From positions 1,899,876-1,963,875 of the forward strand of contig NZ_CP040908.1 in NCBI RefSeq assembly GCF_013488205.1: a stretch of 64,000 bases of DNA, read 5' to 3'. Within the stretch, counting starts at the first letter, position 1, and each line of letters begins with the position of its first letter. The notes beneath the pieces are model-generated. The model did no database searches and was not told where the DNA came from. It was given only the letters and a program-made list of their open reading frames with translations. Positions 43,023 through 52,819 of the stretch are shown one piece after another. Made by a program: the position numbers and the translations under genes. The DNA is from Empedobacter falsenii (GTDB lineage: Bacteria > Bacteroidota > Bacteroidia > Flavobacteriales > Weeksellaceae).

Positions 43023-43484
43023 ATGGTAATTATTAATAATTTCGATGAATACAAAGCTTTCGAAGGTAAAGAAATCGGTAAATCTGACTGGCATATAATA
43101 AATCAAGAACAAATCAATCGCTTTGCTGATGCAACTTTAGATCATCAATGGATTCATACAGATCCTGAAAAAGCAGCTAACGAAGGACCTTTCAAAAAAA
43201 CAATAGCGCATGGTTATTTAACGCTATCTTTAATTCCACATTTGTGGGATCAAATTGCGGAAGTGCGCAACATCAAAATGTTAATCAATTATGGAATTGA
43301 AAATTTGAGATTTGGACAAGCTGTTTTGGTTGATAGTGAGGTAAGATTAACTGCAAAATTGAAATCTATTACTAATTTGAGAGGAATTGCAAAAGTTGTC
43401 ATCGAAGCAAATTTAGAAATTAAAGATAATCCGAAACCTGCTTATACGGCTGATGTGGTTTTCCTTTACCACTTTAATGATTAA
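43023..43484 (+). CDS. MaoC-family dehydratase
   Basis: 153 aa hot-dog fold. The catalytic motif is complete: INRFADATLDHQWIHTDPEKAANEGPFKKTIAHGYLTLSLIPHL, with Asp and His of the (R)-specific enoyl-CoA hydratase site. It hydrates a 2-enoyl-CoA or ACP substrate in fatty-acid metabolism. Monocistronic with its own promoter and terminator. Confidence 0.93.
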   Translation: MVIINNFDEYKAFEGKEIGKSDWHIINQEQINRFADATLDHQWIHTDPEKAANEGPFKKTIAHGYLTLSLIPHLWDQIAEVRNIKMLINYGIENLRFGQAVLVDSEVRLTAKLKSITNLRGIAKVVIEANLEIKDNPKPAYTADVVFLYHFND

Positions 43485-43505
43485 TTAAAGATCAATATAA
43501 TTTAC

Positions 43506-43540
43506 AAAGCTTCTATTTTTTATAGAAGCTTTTTCTTTTC
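43506..43540 (+). terminator. Terminator of the MaoC gene
   Basis: AAAGCTTCTA / TAGAAGCTTT stem with T-rich loop and T-tail. Confidence 0.85.
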
Positions 43541-43579
43541 ATAAAATATCGAAGTATCTTGCGCTCGATTTCATATAAC

Positions 43580-44494
43580 ATGCAAAAAATTCAAAATATT
43601 AAAACCTTAATTTCTATTGTTGGACCAACTGCAATTGGTAAAACCAATTTGGCAATAGAAGTTGCAAAACATTTTCAATCCGAAATTATTTCTTGTGATA
43701 GTCGTCAATTTTTCAAAGAAATGAAGATAGGAACTGCTGTTCCTTCTGAGGAAGAATTGACTGAAGTGAAGCATCATTTTATTCAAAATATTTCTATTCA
43801 CGAAAAATATTCGGTTGGTGATTTTGAGCGTGATGGCTTAGCTTTTTTGAATAATTATTTCAAAACAAATGACATTTGCGTCATGGTTGGTGGATCTGGT
43901 TTATATGAAAAAGCGATCACAGTTGGCTTTGACGAATTTCCTGATGTTAATCCTAAAATTAGAGAAGATTTGAATAATGAGCTTGCTGAATTTGGAATTG
44001 AAAAATTGCAAAAAGAATTGCAAGAAGTCGATCCAAAGTATTTTGAAGAAGTTGATATTTTCAATAAACAGCGTGTAACACGTGCTTTAGAAATTTTTAG
44101 ATCTTCGGGTTTACCTTTCTCTAACTTCAGAAATCAAGATTTGAACAAACGTCCATTTAACATAATTAAAATCGGTTTAGAACTTCCTCGCGAAGAAATG
44201 TACGACCGAATCAATCGTCGAGTTGATATTATGATGAACGAAGGTTTATTAAATGAAGCAAAAAATTTATTTCCTTTAAAAGATTTGAATGCTTTGCAAA
44301 CTGTTGGTTATCGAGAATTGTTCGACTTTTTTGAAGAGAAAATTACATTGGATTTTGCAATAGAAGAAATCAAAAAGAATACAAGACGTTTTGCAAAACG
44401 TCAAATGACATGGTTCAAAAAAGATGAAACTGTCAATTGGTTTTCTCCTTTCGAACAAGAAAATATCATTAATTTTATATCGAACAAAATATAA
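43580..44494 (+). CDS. miaA: tRNA dimethylallyltransferase
   Basis: 304 aa from ATG 43580 (QKIQNIKTLISIVGPTAIGKTNLA; the open TTG 21 bp upstream adds nothing). P-loop GPTAIGKT, DSRQFFKEMKIGTAVPS for catalysis, VGGSGLYEKAI, and the Zn-free C-terminal part NTRRFAKRQMTWFK. It transfers a dimethylallyl group to A37 of UNN-decoding tRNAs. The following exonuclease gene starts 3 bp later. Confidence 0.95.
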   Translation: MQKIQNIKTLISIVGPTAIGKTNLAIEVAKHFQSEIISCDSRQFFKEMKIGTAVPSEEELTEVKHHFIQNISIHEKYSVGDFERDGLAFLNNYFKTNDICVMVGGSGLYEKAITVGFDEFPDVNPKIREDLNNELAEFGIEKLQKELQEVDPKYFEEVDIFNKQRVTRALEIFRSSGLPFSNFRNQDLNKRPFNIIKIGLELPREEMYDRINRRVDIMMNEGLLNEAKNLFPLKDLNALQTVGYRELFDFFEEKITLDFAIEEIKKNTRRFAKRQMTWFKKDETVNWFSPFEQENIINFISNKI

Positions 44495-44497
44495 ATT

Positions 44498-44989
44498 ATG
44501 GAAAATTTTGTTGCCATCGATTTCGAAACTGCAAACAATTATCGTAATTCTGCTTGCGCGGTTGGAATTGTAACTGTGACAGATAATGTGATTACAGACG
44601 AGTATTACACGTTAATTCAACCACCACAAAATCAATATAATTATCATAATATTTTGGTTCATGGAATTCGTCCCGAAGACACAATTGATGCACCAAGTTT
44701 TGAAGACGTCTATTTTGAAATCAAACATCGTTTACAAAATCAGCTTGTTGTTGCACATAACGAATCGTTTGATCGTTCTGTTTTGAAGAATACAATGGAG
44801 TTTTATAGCCTCAATTACTCTCAACTTAACCTTGCCGAAAAGTGGGAATGTACATACAGAATTTTCAAACAGAAAGGAATTGTTCCTACAAAATTATCCG
44901 ATTGTGCTCGCCGATTTAATCTTCAACTCAACCATCATGAAGCTTTATCTGATGCAAAAGTTTGTGCTCAATTATACTTATTAAAATAG
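44498..44989 (+). CDS. DnaQ-like 3'-5' exonuclease
   Basis: 163 aa stand-alone DEDDh exonuclease. ExoI FVAIDFETANNYR, ExoII VAHNESFDRSVL, ExoIII NHHEALSDAKVCAQLY. It resembles the single-domain Pol III epsilon-like group, often called exonuclease in Bacteroidota. It is 3 bp after miaA. A second, longer DnaQ-like enzyme lies at 27528-28286. Confidence 0.9.
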   Translation: MENFVAIDFETANNYRNSACAVGIVTVTDNVITDEYYTLIQPPQNQYNYHNILVHGIRPEDTIDAPSFEDVYFEIKHRLQNQLVVAHNESFDRSVLKNTMEFYSLNYSQLNLAEKWECTYRIFKQKGIVPTKLSDCARRFNLQLNHHEALSDAKVCAQLYLLK

Positions 44990-45072
44990 TTTTTACTAAA
45001 AATTTATCTGATTAATCGTTTAAAAATAATTTTTACAAAAATTACAATAAATTCACATTCAGTAATATAACC

Positions 45073-45122
45073 ATTTACAAATATTTGTAAGTATTTACAA
45101 TTATTTACAAGTATTTAAAATT
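45073..45122. repeat. Five tandem 10-bp AT-rich repeats (ATTTACAAnT)
   Basis: Units at 45073, 45083, 45093, 45103 and 45113: ATTTACAAAT, ATTTGTAAGT, ATTTACAATT, ATTTACAAGT, ATTTAAAATT. The period of 10 bp is near the helical repeat, as in curved DNA or clustered protein sites. Not a CRISPR: there are no spacers. Confidence 0.75.
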
Positions 45123-45221
45123 GATTAATAACAACTTTAATAATTCACTTTTCTAAGAAAATTTAATAAAGCAAAAATTCTATTCTAAATAAGTTGATTT
45201 TATGAAATGAATTGAGAATGC

Positions 45222-45251
45222 AAAATTTTGAAAATTAACTTTCAAAATTTT
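45222..45251. repeat. 12-bp perfect inverted repeat
   Basis: AAAATTTTGAAA - 6 nt - TTTCAAAATTTT. Almost all AT, so could be a weak hairpin or a binding site. Confidence 0.6.
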
Positions 45252-45388
45252 ATAAAATGAAGTTTAAACTGAAATTTAGTTCTGATAAACCTTTACAAGT
45301 TGAAAAAAAAATTAATAATTTAAAAAATTGATTTCAATTGGATTTTTATCGAAGAAGTAAAATAATCACATTATGTATTTAACATAAT

Positions 45389-45453
45389 AAAGAGGGTTAC
45401 TCTGGGAACATTAATTTCAAAATTGAAAAATTGATTCCTCCCCTACTCTTTTT
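45389..45453 (+). ncRNA. Candidate structured RNA ending in a T-tail
   Basis: AAAGAG (45389-45394) pairs with CTCTTT (45446-45451), an inner GGGAA pairs with TTCCT, and the 3' arm continues into TTTT, giving an interrupted hairpin of about 65 nt with terminator character. It contains the only G-rich stretch in this gap. No gene precedes it closely, so it may be the 3' end of a small RNA. Weakly supported. Confidence 0.25.
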
Positions 45454-45461
45454 AAAAACAT

Positions 45462-45489
45462 AAAAAAAGGTTGCATTTGCAACCTTTTC
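45462..45489 (-). terminator. Terminator of the DUF493 gene
   Basis: Leftward AAAAGGTTGCA-AA-TGCAACCTTTTTTT hairpin directly after the stop codon. Confidence 0.88.
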
Positions 45490-45816
45490 TTATAACATAA
45501 TAACGCCTTCTATCTTCGAAACTTCTTTGTAATAATTGATTACTGTATCCGCATCAATCACATAAAGTTTAATCGAAATAGATGTATATTTTCTATTTTT
45601 TGAAGCTTTGTAATCAAATTCAGCATTCGTTCCTGCAAAAATATCTTTGATTTTTTTCATCGTTTCTTCACTTGAAGGATAAATGAATTTGAACAAATAA
45701 TCTGTTGGAAATTTTTGTACATCATCTAATCTTTCTTTGAATTTTGCATAAAAATCTTGCTCATTGTGAGAGCTATCTGGTATTTCTTCGAATGTATAAT
45801 CTCTATTTGTGTCCAT
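45490..45816 (-). CDS. DUF493 (YbeD-like) protein
   Basis: 108 aa. The ferredoxin-like YbeD fold is indicated by FPTDYLFKFIYPSSEETMKKIKDIF, the KNRKYTSISIKLYVIDADTVINYYKEVSKIEGVIML ending (ACT-like ligand-binding form). Function is unknown; in E. coli ybeD is next to lipoate genes but not here. Confidence 0.88.
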   Translation of the reverse strand: MDTNRDYTFEEIPDSSHNEQDFYAKFKERLDDVQKFPTDYLFKFIYPSSEETMKKIKDIFAGTNAEFDYKASKNRKYTSISIKLYVIDADTVINYYKEVSKIEGVIML

Positions 45817-45911
45817 ATCTATTATTTTTTTGTTACAATGTCAAAAACAATACCACTTCACATTATTGATAAAATATAGAATTAATAAGACATTTTGACA
45901 TATTATAAATC

Positions 45912-46083
45912 TTATAATTTCAATCTCATCATATAATCTATTTGTTCATCATCACCAAGTCTGAAAATATGTTGATCGAATTTTTCGAAACCATTCTTTA
46001 AATAGAAATTAATCGCTGAAATATTCTTTTCCTTCTGTAATGTGTTTTTCTTCAACTCTTTTTATTGTAATTTCTTCGTTCAT
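45912..46083 (-). pseudogene. Decayed GNAT acetyltransferase (internal deletion plus frameshift)
   Basis: An ATG at 46083 overlaps the SMR gene stop (TAATG) and opens 24 codons (NEEITIKRVEEKHITEGKEYF) before a stop. In another frame, the following bases encode ISAINFYLKNGFEKFDQHI and a Met-Arg-Leu-Lys-Leu end (TAA at 45912), the C-terminal strand-helix of a GNAT acetyltransferase (N..A..FY.K.GF). The ~100-residue core with the acetyl-CoA loop is gone. This looks like the remains of a gene once co-translated with the SMR exporter. Confidence 0.75.
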
Positions 46084-46409
46084 TAATGCGAAACAAATTT
46101 TAATCCTACAATTGAACTAATTAATGTAAAAATAAAGAATATTCTCCAAAAATTAGCAGGTTCTTTGAATACAAAAATTCCGATTAAAACTGTTCCAACA
46201 GCACCAATTCCAGTCCAAACAGCATAAGCAGTTCCCAAAGGTAAAGTTTGTGTTGCTTTGATTAACAATGCCATACTTACGACCAAACACACTGCGAAAG
46301 CGCCGTACCACATATACATTTCTGAGCCTGTTGTTTCTTTGGCTTTTCCTAAAGACGATGTAAATCCGATCTCGAATAATCCTCCTAAAATCAATAAAAT
46401 CCAATTCAT
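46083..46409 (-). CDS. SMR-family exporter, SugE/Gdx type
   Basis: 108 aa from ATG 46409, four membrane helices. The SMR Glu in LGGLFEIGFTSSLGKA and the Gdx/SugE landmark LPLGTAYAVWTGIGAVGTVLIGIFVFKEPANFWR, ending GLKFVSH, place it with guanidinium exporters (SugE subgroup) rather than with EmrE. It exports guanidinium or quaternary ammonium compounds by proton exchange. No guanidine riboswitch was recognised upstream. A Crp/Fnr gene lies 74 bp upstream on the same strand. Confidence 0.88.
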   Translation of the reverse strand: MNWILLILGGLFEIGFTSSLGKAKETTGSEMYMWYGAFAVCLVVSMALLIKATQTLPLGTAYAVWTGIGAVGTVLIGIFVFKEPANFWRIFFIFTLISSIVGLKFVSH

Positions 46410-46483
46410 TTTGTTAATATTTTGATGCAAAGATGAATTAGAAAAAAATAGTATTTTTTTACAAATGTTAAAAAATTATTCGC

Positions 46484-47044
46484 TTAAATTTCGGCGCGAA
46501 TTCTACTTAATGTCACTTGGGAAATCCCTAAATACGACGCGATATAACCTAATTGCACACGATTAATCAAACTTGGATTTTCTTCTAACAATTTTTTATA
46601 ACGATCAATCGCCGTTCCCAGTTGCCTAGAAATAAAACGCTCTTCAGTTTTTATCAATTCAATTTCAGCAAGTTTTCTTCCCCAATTTGCAATCTCTAAA
46701 TTAGTTGCATAAAATAACTGTAAATCAGAAGATTTAATTTCATATAACTCGCAATCTTCCATCAATTCAATTGTTTCGTAACTAATTTTATTTTCGACAT
46801 AACTTCGCATCGATAAAATCAAATCGCCTTCTTTCCCAAACCAAAACGTAATTTCTTTTCCATCATCAATTATATACGCGCGAACAATTCCTTTTTTGAT
46901 GAAATATAGCTTTTTTTCAACTTTATCGGCATCAATAAGCGTGGTGTTTTTTGGTAATTGAATCAGTTGCATTTTATCTGCAATCAATTGAATAGACTGC
47001 GAGGAAAGTGGTGAAATTTGATCTAAGATTTGTTCTATTTCCAT
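46484..47044 (-). CDS. Crp/Fnr-family transcriptional regulator
   Basis: 186 aa from ATG 47044. A cyclic-nucleotide-binding-like beta-roll (about 25-115: LPKNTTLIDADKVEKKLYFIKKGIVRAYIIDDGKEITFWFGKEGDLI) and a C-terminal winged HTH with LGYIASYLGISQVTLSRIRAEI. It lacks the FNR iron-sulfur Cys. The ligand is unknown. It may control the SMR gene downstream or an unlinked target. Confidence 0.9.
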   Translation of the reverse strand: MEIEQILDQISPLSSQSIQLIADKMQLIQLPKNTTLIDADKVEKKLYFIKKGIVRAYIIDDGKEITFWFGKEGDLILSMRSYVENKISYETIELMEDCELYEIKSSDLQLFYATNLEIANWGRKLAEIELIKTEERFISRQLGTAIDRYKKLLEENPSLINRVQLGYIASYLGISQVTLSRIRAEI

Positions 47045-47071
47045 TATTGAAACTTGTCTAGTAAAAGTAAA

Positions 47072-47102
47072 CAAAAAACTCAACCTAAAATAGGCTGAGT
47101 CA
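47072..47102 (-). terminator. cysH terminator
   Basis: Leftward ACTCAGCCTA - TTT - TAGGTTGAGT followed by TTTTTT (one G-T pair). Confidence 0.85.
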
Positions 47103-47127
47103 TTCAAATTAAATTAACACCTGAAAT

Positions 47128-47832
47128 CTACTTTGCATGTAGACCGCATTCTTTTTTACTATTATCTTCCCACCACCATCTACCAGCACGAAAATCATCG
47201 CCTTCGTTTATAGCACGTGTGCAAGGAGCACAACCAATACTTATGAAGCCCTTATCGTGTAGTGGGTTATAAGGAACTCTATTTTCTTTCAAATACTCAA
47301 AACAATTCTCTGTTGTAAAATCAATCAATGGATTGAATTTGAATAATTGTTTTTCTTCATCAAACTCTATTTCGAGCATATCATGTCGATTATTCGATTG
47401 CTCTGCGCGCAAACCTGTAATCCAAACTGATGCTTCTTTTAATGCACGATTCAGAGGAATTACTTTTCTGATATAGCAACATTGTTTTCTCAAATCAACC
47501 GAATCATAAAAAGGATTAATTCCATTTTCTTCAACAAATTTTTCTAACTCCTCTGTTGGGGGATAAAATGGTTTAATCTTGGTTTGATATTTCAATTCCG
47601 TTTTGTTCCACGTATTGTACGTTTCCTGAAAAACACGTCCTGTATCTAAAGTGAATATCTCAATATTATCTAATTTTTGACTCAAAATAGCATGAGAAAT
47701 AACTTGATCTTCGAAACCAAAACTTGTCGAAAAAACTATCTTTTCTTTAACGTTATTATTCAAAAACAATAATTTTTCTTCTAAACTTGACTGTGCTATT
47801 ACTTCCTCTAATATTTCTTTTAGTTGATTCAT
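47128..47832 (-). CDS. cysH: Phosphoadenylyl-sulfate / adenylyl-sulfate reductase
   Basis: 234 aa. PP-loop FSTSFGFEDQVI near residue 34, LDTGRVFQETYNTW, cysteine pairs DLRKQCCYIRKV and GCAPCTRAINEGDDFRAGRWWWED for a [4Fe-4S] cluster, and the C-terminal catalytic Cys in KKECGLH. Presence of both CC and CxxC marks the plant/bacterial APS-reductase type. It reduces activated sulfate to sulfite for cysteine synthesis. No other cys genes are adjacent. Confidence 0.95.
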   Translation of the reverse strand: MNQLKEILEEVIAQSSLEEKLLFLNNNVKEKIVFSTSFGFEDQVISHAILSQKLDNIEIFTLDTGRVFQETYNTWNKTELKYQTKIKPFYPPTEELEKFVEENGINPFYDSVDLRKQCCYIRKVIPLNRALKEASVWITGLRAEQSNNRHDMLEIEFDEEKQLFKFNPLIDFTTENCFEYLKENRVPYNPLHDKGFISIGCAPCTRAINEGDDFRAGRWWWEDNSKKECGLHAK

Positions 47833-47846
47833 TTTGCATATATAAC

Positions 47847-47865
47847 CTCTATAGTTTTTATAGAG
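47847..47865 (-). promoter_or_regulatory. Hairpin in the cysH leader
   Basis: CTCTATA - GTTTT - TATAGAG lies between the -7 box and ATG 47832, 14 nt upstream of the start codon; leader operator or attenuating hairpin. Confidence 0.4.
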
Positions 47866-47878
47866 TAATTATTTTTAA

Positions 47879-47886
47879 CAAAATTA
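47879..47886 (-). promoter_or_regulatory. -7 promoter box of cysH
   Basis: Leftward TAATTTTG matches TAnnTTTG; the leader would be about 40 nt and contain the hairpin at 47847-47865. Confidence 0.45.
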
Positions 47887-48187
47887 TAAATTCCAACTTT
47901 CTAAACAAAACTAATCTCGATTAATTTTATAGATTTAATGCAATATAGAATCAATAAATTATATAAGCAAATTTTATTTATACTTAAATCATCTACGAGA
48001 ATAAATTATCATATTCATAAAAAAGAAGAAAATCAGTCCAAATTGGTATTAAATAGAGGTTTTTGAAGAGTTCAAATTATTAATTATCTCAAAAATCAAT
48101 ATAATTATTAAGATAAAAACATTTAAAATATCATAAAAATAAAATCTATCTAATCATCTTCGAGAAAAAATTATGAATATCATAAAA

Positions 48188-48224
48188 CAAAAAAGTCAAA
48201 CTTTACAAAGTTTGACTTTTTTGT
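48188..48224 (-). terminator. Terminator overlapping the end of the 149-aa gene
   Basis: AAAAAGTCAAACTTT / AAAGTTTGACTTTTT with the stop codon of the gene in its loop and T6 to the left on the minus strand. Confidence 0.85.
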
Positions 48225-48652
48225 TTATATTTTTTGTAATGATAAATTAGAACAAAAATGGATGAAAATAACCAAATCCAATAACCAAAAAGTGGTAAAT
48301 CATATTCATGTATTTGTAAAATATCTAATCTTGACAAATGATTAATTCCGTATAATGACATTTGAATAACAGCGATAATACCTAATATTAATCCTATTTT
48401 TTTCTTATAAAAAATCCAAGATAATAATAATGTAAAGTTCCCTAACCAACATATAAAATCAATTGGCAACTCTGATATCGTTATATATCCTAATATTAGA
48501 TATGCAATTCCTAAATATTCTGTTCTAGAATTTCCAGAATAATATTCAATAAAATCAATACTTCTTAATAAGTGAACAGGCAAAATTAAACTTACCAAAT
48601 AAGTTAAAATACTTACATATAAAAACAGATTATTTTTCCAATTTAGCTTCAA
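48203..48652 (-). CDS. Small four-helix membrane protein, unknown
   Basis: 149 aa with about four hydrophobic helices (residues 9-28, 44-62, 66-98 and 120-140). Only a TTG start is available; it lies 23 bp inside the end of the 84-aa gene, so the two are probably translationally coupled. No family is recognised. Confidence 0.6.
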   Translation of the reverse strand: MKLNWKNNLFLYVSILTYLVSLILPVHLLRSIDFIEYYSGNSRTEYLGIAYLILGYITISELPIDFICWLGNFTLLLSWIFYKKKIGLILGIIAVIQMSLYGINHLSRLDILQIHEYDLPLFGYWIWLFSSIFVLIYHYKKYKQKSQTL

Positions 48653-48884
48653 ATTCTTCTATTTGTTTTTCCAATTTTTTATTCGCTTTTTTCAATTTGT
48701 TTTGAGGGCTAAACATCGCATAAACCAGCAAACCTACTCCTACTCCCACAACAGCTCCAATTTTTTCGTTCTTATTAATTGCCTTCGAAATTGCGATTCC
48801 TGCTGCTGCTCCAGTTGTTACGATAGAAACTGTATTTTCAAAACCTTTCGATTTTGTGTCCAAAACTTCCAATAAATTATTCAT
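48630..48884 (-). CDS. Small membrane protein with coiled-coil tail, unknown
   Basis: 84 aa. A soluble N-terminus, a Gly/Ala-rich double hydrophobic stretch (VSIVTTGAAAGIAISKAI and IGAVVGVGVGLLVYAMF), then a Lys/Glu coiled coil (KLKKANKKLEKQIEEFEAKLEK). YtxH-like in layout, without a confident family match. It overlaps the 149-aa gene by 23 bp. Confidence 0.65.
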   Translation of the reverse strand: MNNLLEVLDTKSKGFENTVSIVTTGAAAGIAISKAINKNEKIGAVVGVGVGLLVYAMFSPQNKLKKANKKLEKQIEEFEAKLEK

Positions 48885-48957
48885 AGTTGATTATTTTTTT
48901 CAATAAACGTTGCAATAAATATTCCTAAATATAAATCATTCCAAATTATTTTAAAAA

Positions 48958-51000
<2,043 letters not shown>

Positions 51001-51001
<1 letters not shown>

Positions 51002-51558
51002 TGGAATCAGGATTAATTGCTGTCATTATATTCGGAATTGTATTATTGATTTTGATTCCATTTATCTATTATGGATTGCGAATGGCAGGCTACAACAAAT
51101 CTGCAATGATAGTTTCACTTGCGATATTTTTTATTGTGATGATTCCGATGGTGAAATATGGTTACAGAAGTCAAATGTATTCTAATGATGATTTGAAAAC
51201 CGATTTACACCAAGCTGGAATTGGGTTTAAAGGAAATCTAAAAATTGTTTCGACAGATATTTCTGGAATTAAAAACATGAAACAAGAAACAGTTTTGATT
51301 ATGGATTCTGCCGATGTCAATACCATTATTAATAGAATAGAAACTGATCCACGTTTCAAAATTTCTCCAGAAACACTGAGTTTGAAAGAAGAATTAGGCT
51401 CGAATGCAAAACATAGAACCAATAGAAATTATCGTTTCAAAGATAATTTTATTTTAGAAACTTACGGAATGTCTGATGATTACACGATTCGATATTCGGA
51501 ACTGAAATTTAGAAAAGGAAATGACACAGTTTTCTTCAAAAAAGAAGAAGTGTATTAA
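51001..51558 (+). CDS. Membrane protein of unknown function, coupled to ligA
   Basis: 185 aa. Two N-terminal helices (about 5-25 and 33-52) then a soluble region (LKTDLHQAGIGFKGNLKIVSTDISGIKN ... TYGMSDDYTIRYSELKFRKGNDT). No family is recognised. The ATG overlaps the ligA stop (TAATG), so it is co-translated, though not obviously related in function. Confidence 0.7.
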
Positions 51559-51564
51559 AAAGAT

Positions 51565-51592
51565 AAAATCCGTCAATTGACGGATTTTTTTA
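51565..51592. terminator. Bidirectional terminator
   Basis: AAAATCCGTCAA / TTGACGGATTTT with T7, between the ligA operon and a convergent gene. Confidence 0.88.
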
Positions 51593-52225
51593 TTCAAGAT
51601 TATTTATTTCTGAGATATTAAAACTATGACTTTTTGAATTTTCAATTTTCCTTTTAATAATAGTGGAATCTACTTTCAATGTGTCAAAATTGAATGTTCG
51701 AGGTTCTAAATAATATAATTCTAAAATGGAATCTTTTCTATTTATTGTTCCAAATTTATATTGTTTATTAGTAATAGTATCAAAATATATTGTGTCATTT
51801 TTCAGATAGTATTTACCAATTTCTCGTGATGGGAAAAAGCAAAACGAATTTACAATATAAATACTATCTGATTTAAAATGATAGCTGATACCGCAACTTG
51901 CTGTTCCTTCACTAAAAGCAAATAATTTATCCTTACCATAAATTGTATTATCAGTAATTATTCCTGATGGATATAGAAAAATTAAAGTCAAAACAATAAT
52001 GCTAATAAAGACAGGTATTCCTTTTTTGAAATTTCTTTCATCATCATCAAAATATTTATACAACTTTAGTATTGTAGAAATAATTAATCCTATGAATAAA
52101 ATAAGTTCTATTAAATATAAAACAATCGCGAAAATTCCAGTTTCATGAATCCAAAAATGTTGTGTATTAATTAATAGAAACAATAACACTAAAGAACAAG
52201 AATGATACGGATATAGTTTGAACAT
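51590..52225 (-). CDS. Membrane protein of unknown function
   Basis: 211 aa. Hydrophobic helices at about 10-25, 32-52 and 75-95, then a periplasmic domain rich in Tyr and Lys (FSEGTASCGISYHFKSDSIYI, FFPSREIGKYYLKNDTIYFD). No family is recognised. Isolated pair with 52268 gene upstream. Confidence 0.6.
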   Translation of the reverse strand: MFKLYPYHSCSLVLLFLLINTQHFWIHETGIFAIVLYLIELILFIGLIISTILKLYKYFDDDERNFKKGIPVFISIIVLTLIFLYPSGIITDNTIYGKDKLFAFSEGTASCGISYHFKSDSIYIVNSFCFFPSREIGKYYLKNDTIYFDTITNKQYKFGTINRKDSILELYYLEPRTFNFDTLKVDSTIIKRKIENSKSHSFNISEINNLE

Positions 52226-52267
52226 AAAACAAGTTAATCAAATTGTAATATAACTATTATAAATCAT

Positions 52268-52774
52268 TTATTTAGAATTATTTTTCATCTTAATTAATTC
52301 ATCAAATTCAACTAAAGTATTTTCACTTTCAGTCTTATAATTTTTAGATTTTCCTATAAAAAGAATCAATTTTCTATCTTCAAAATAATAACGAAATTCT
52401 TCAATTTTCGATTTTTTATCATTAAATTCTTTCCAATACAAAGGAAAATTATAAGTTGTATCTTGTTCAAAAACGAAAGACAATTTATTATTCAACAAAT
52501 AATACTCAGCCAAATATTGACCAGATTCTCCAAATTTTCGTACCACAATTTTTTCTAATTTATCGTTCAAAAAATAATAATTTATAAAACCACCTTCCGT
52601 AGAATCATCAGTTTCAACTTCTTTTATTTTTGTCCAATTTTTAATCGAATTAATTCGACTAAAATTTGCTCTGATTACTTTAATTTCTTCACTTTTAACT
52701 TTGTCATTTTTCTGAGCAAAAGAAGTCATCACAGAAAATGTAACAAGTACGAAAAAGAATATTATTTTTTTCAT
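52268..52774 (-). CDS. Secreted protein of unknown function
   Basis: 168 aa. Signal peptide about 1-20 (FVLVTFSVMTSFAQ), then a beta-rich domain (NYYFLNDKLEKIVVRKFGESGQYLAEYYLLNNKLSFVFEQ) reminiscent of small periplasmic lipid-binding or repeat strands. Not assigned. Confidence 0.65.
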   Translation of the reverse strand: MKKIIFFFVLVTFSVMTSFAQKNDKVKSEEIKVIRANFSRINSIKNWTKIKEVETDDSTEGGFINYYFLNDKLEKIVVRKFGESGQYLAEYYLLNNKLSFVFEQDTTYNFPLYWKEFNDKKSKIEEFRYYFEDRKLILFIGKSKNYKTESENTLVEFDELIKMKNNSK

Positions 52775-52819
52775 CTAAATCAATATTTTATATAAACTAT
52801 ATGAGTAAAATTAGAGTGT

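Larger units (their letters stand above)
44990..45489. other. 500-bp gene-free region with phased repeats and hairpins
   Basis: No credible coding frame. It holds five 10-bp AT repeats (45073-45122), a 12-bp inverted repeat (45222-45251), a candidate structured RNA (45389-45453) and the leftward terminator of the next gene. Very AT-rich outside the last 100 bases. Confidence 0.6.
47833..48202. other. 370-bp gene-free region
   Basis: Contains the cysH promoter and leader hairpin at its left end and two imperfect 38-bp direct repeats (47987-48024 and 48152-48189, about 84% identical, starting AATCATCT-CGAGA). The rest is featureless AT-rich DNA with no credible frame. Confidence 0.6.

Noticed and set aside
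45073-45122. CRISPR array
   Set aside because: Units are 10 bp and contiguous with no spacers, and no cas genes are present; the Cas4-like nuclease at 55865 is part of a helicase fusion.
44990-45489. tRNA or known structured RNA in the 500-bp gap
   Set aside because: No cloverleaf with T-loop/anticodon signatures, no tmRNA, SRP or 6S landmarks could be found; only the weak hairpin candidate is reported.
48203-48884. Toxin-antitoxin pair
   Set aside because: The overlap and small sizes are suggestive, but neither protein has DNA-binding or toxin motifs and both look like ordinary membrane proteins.
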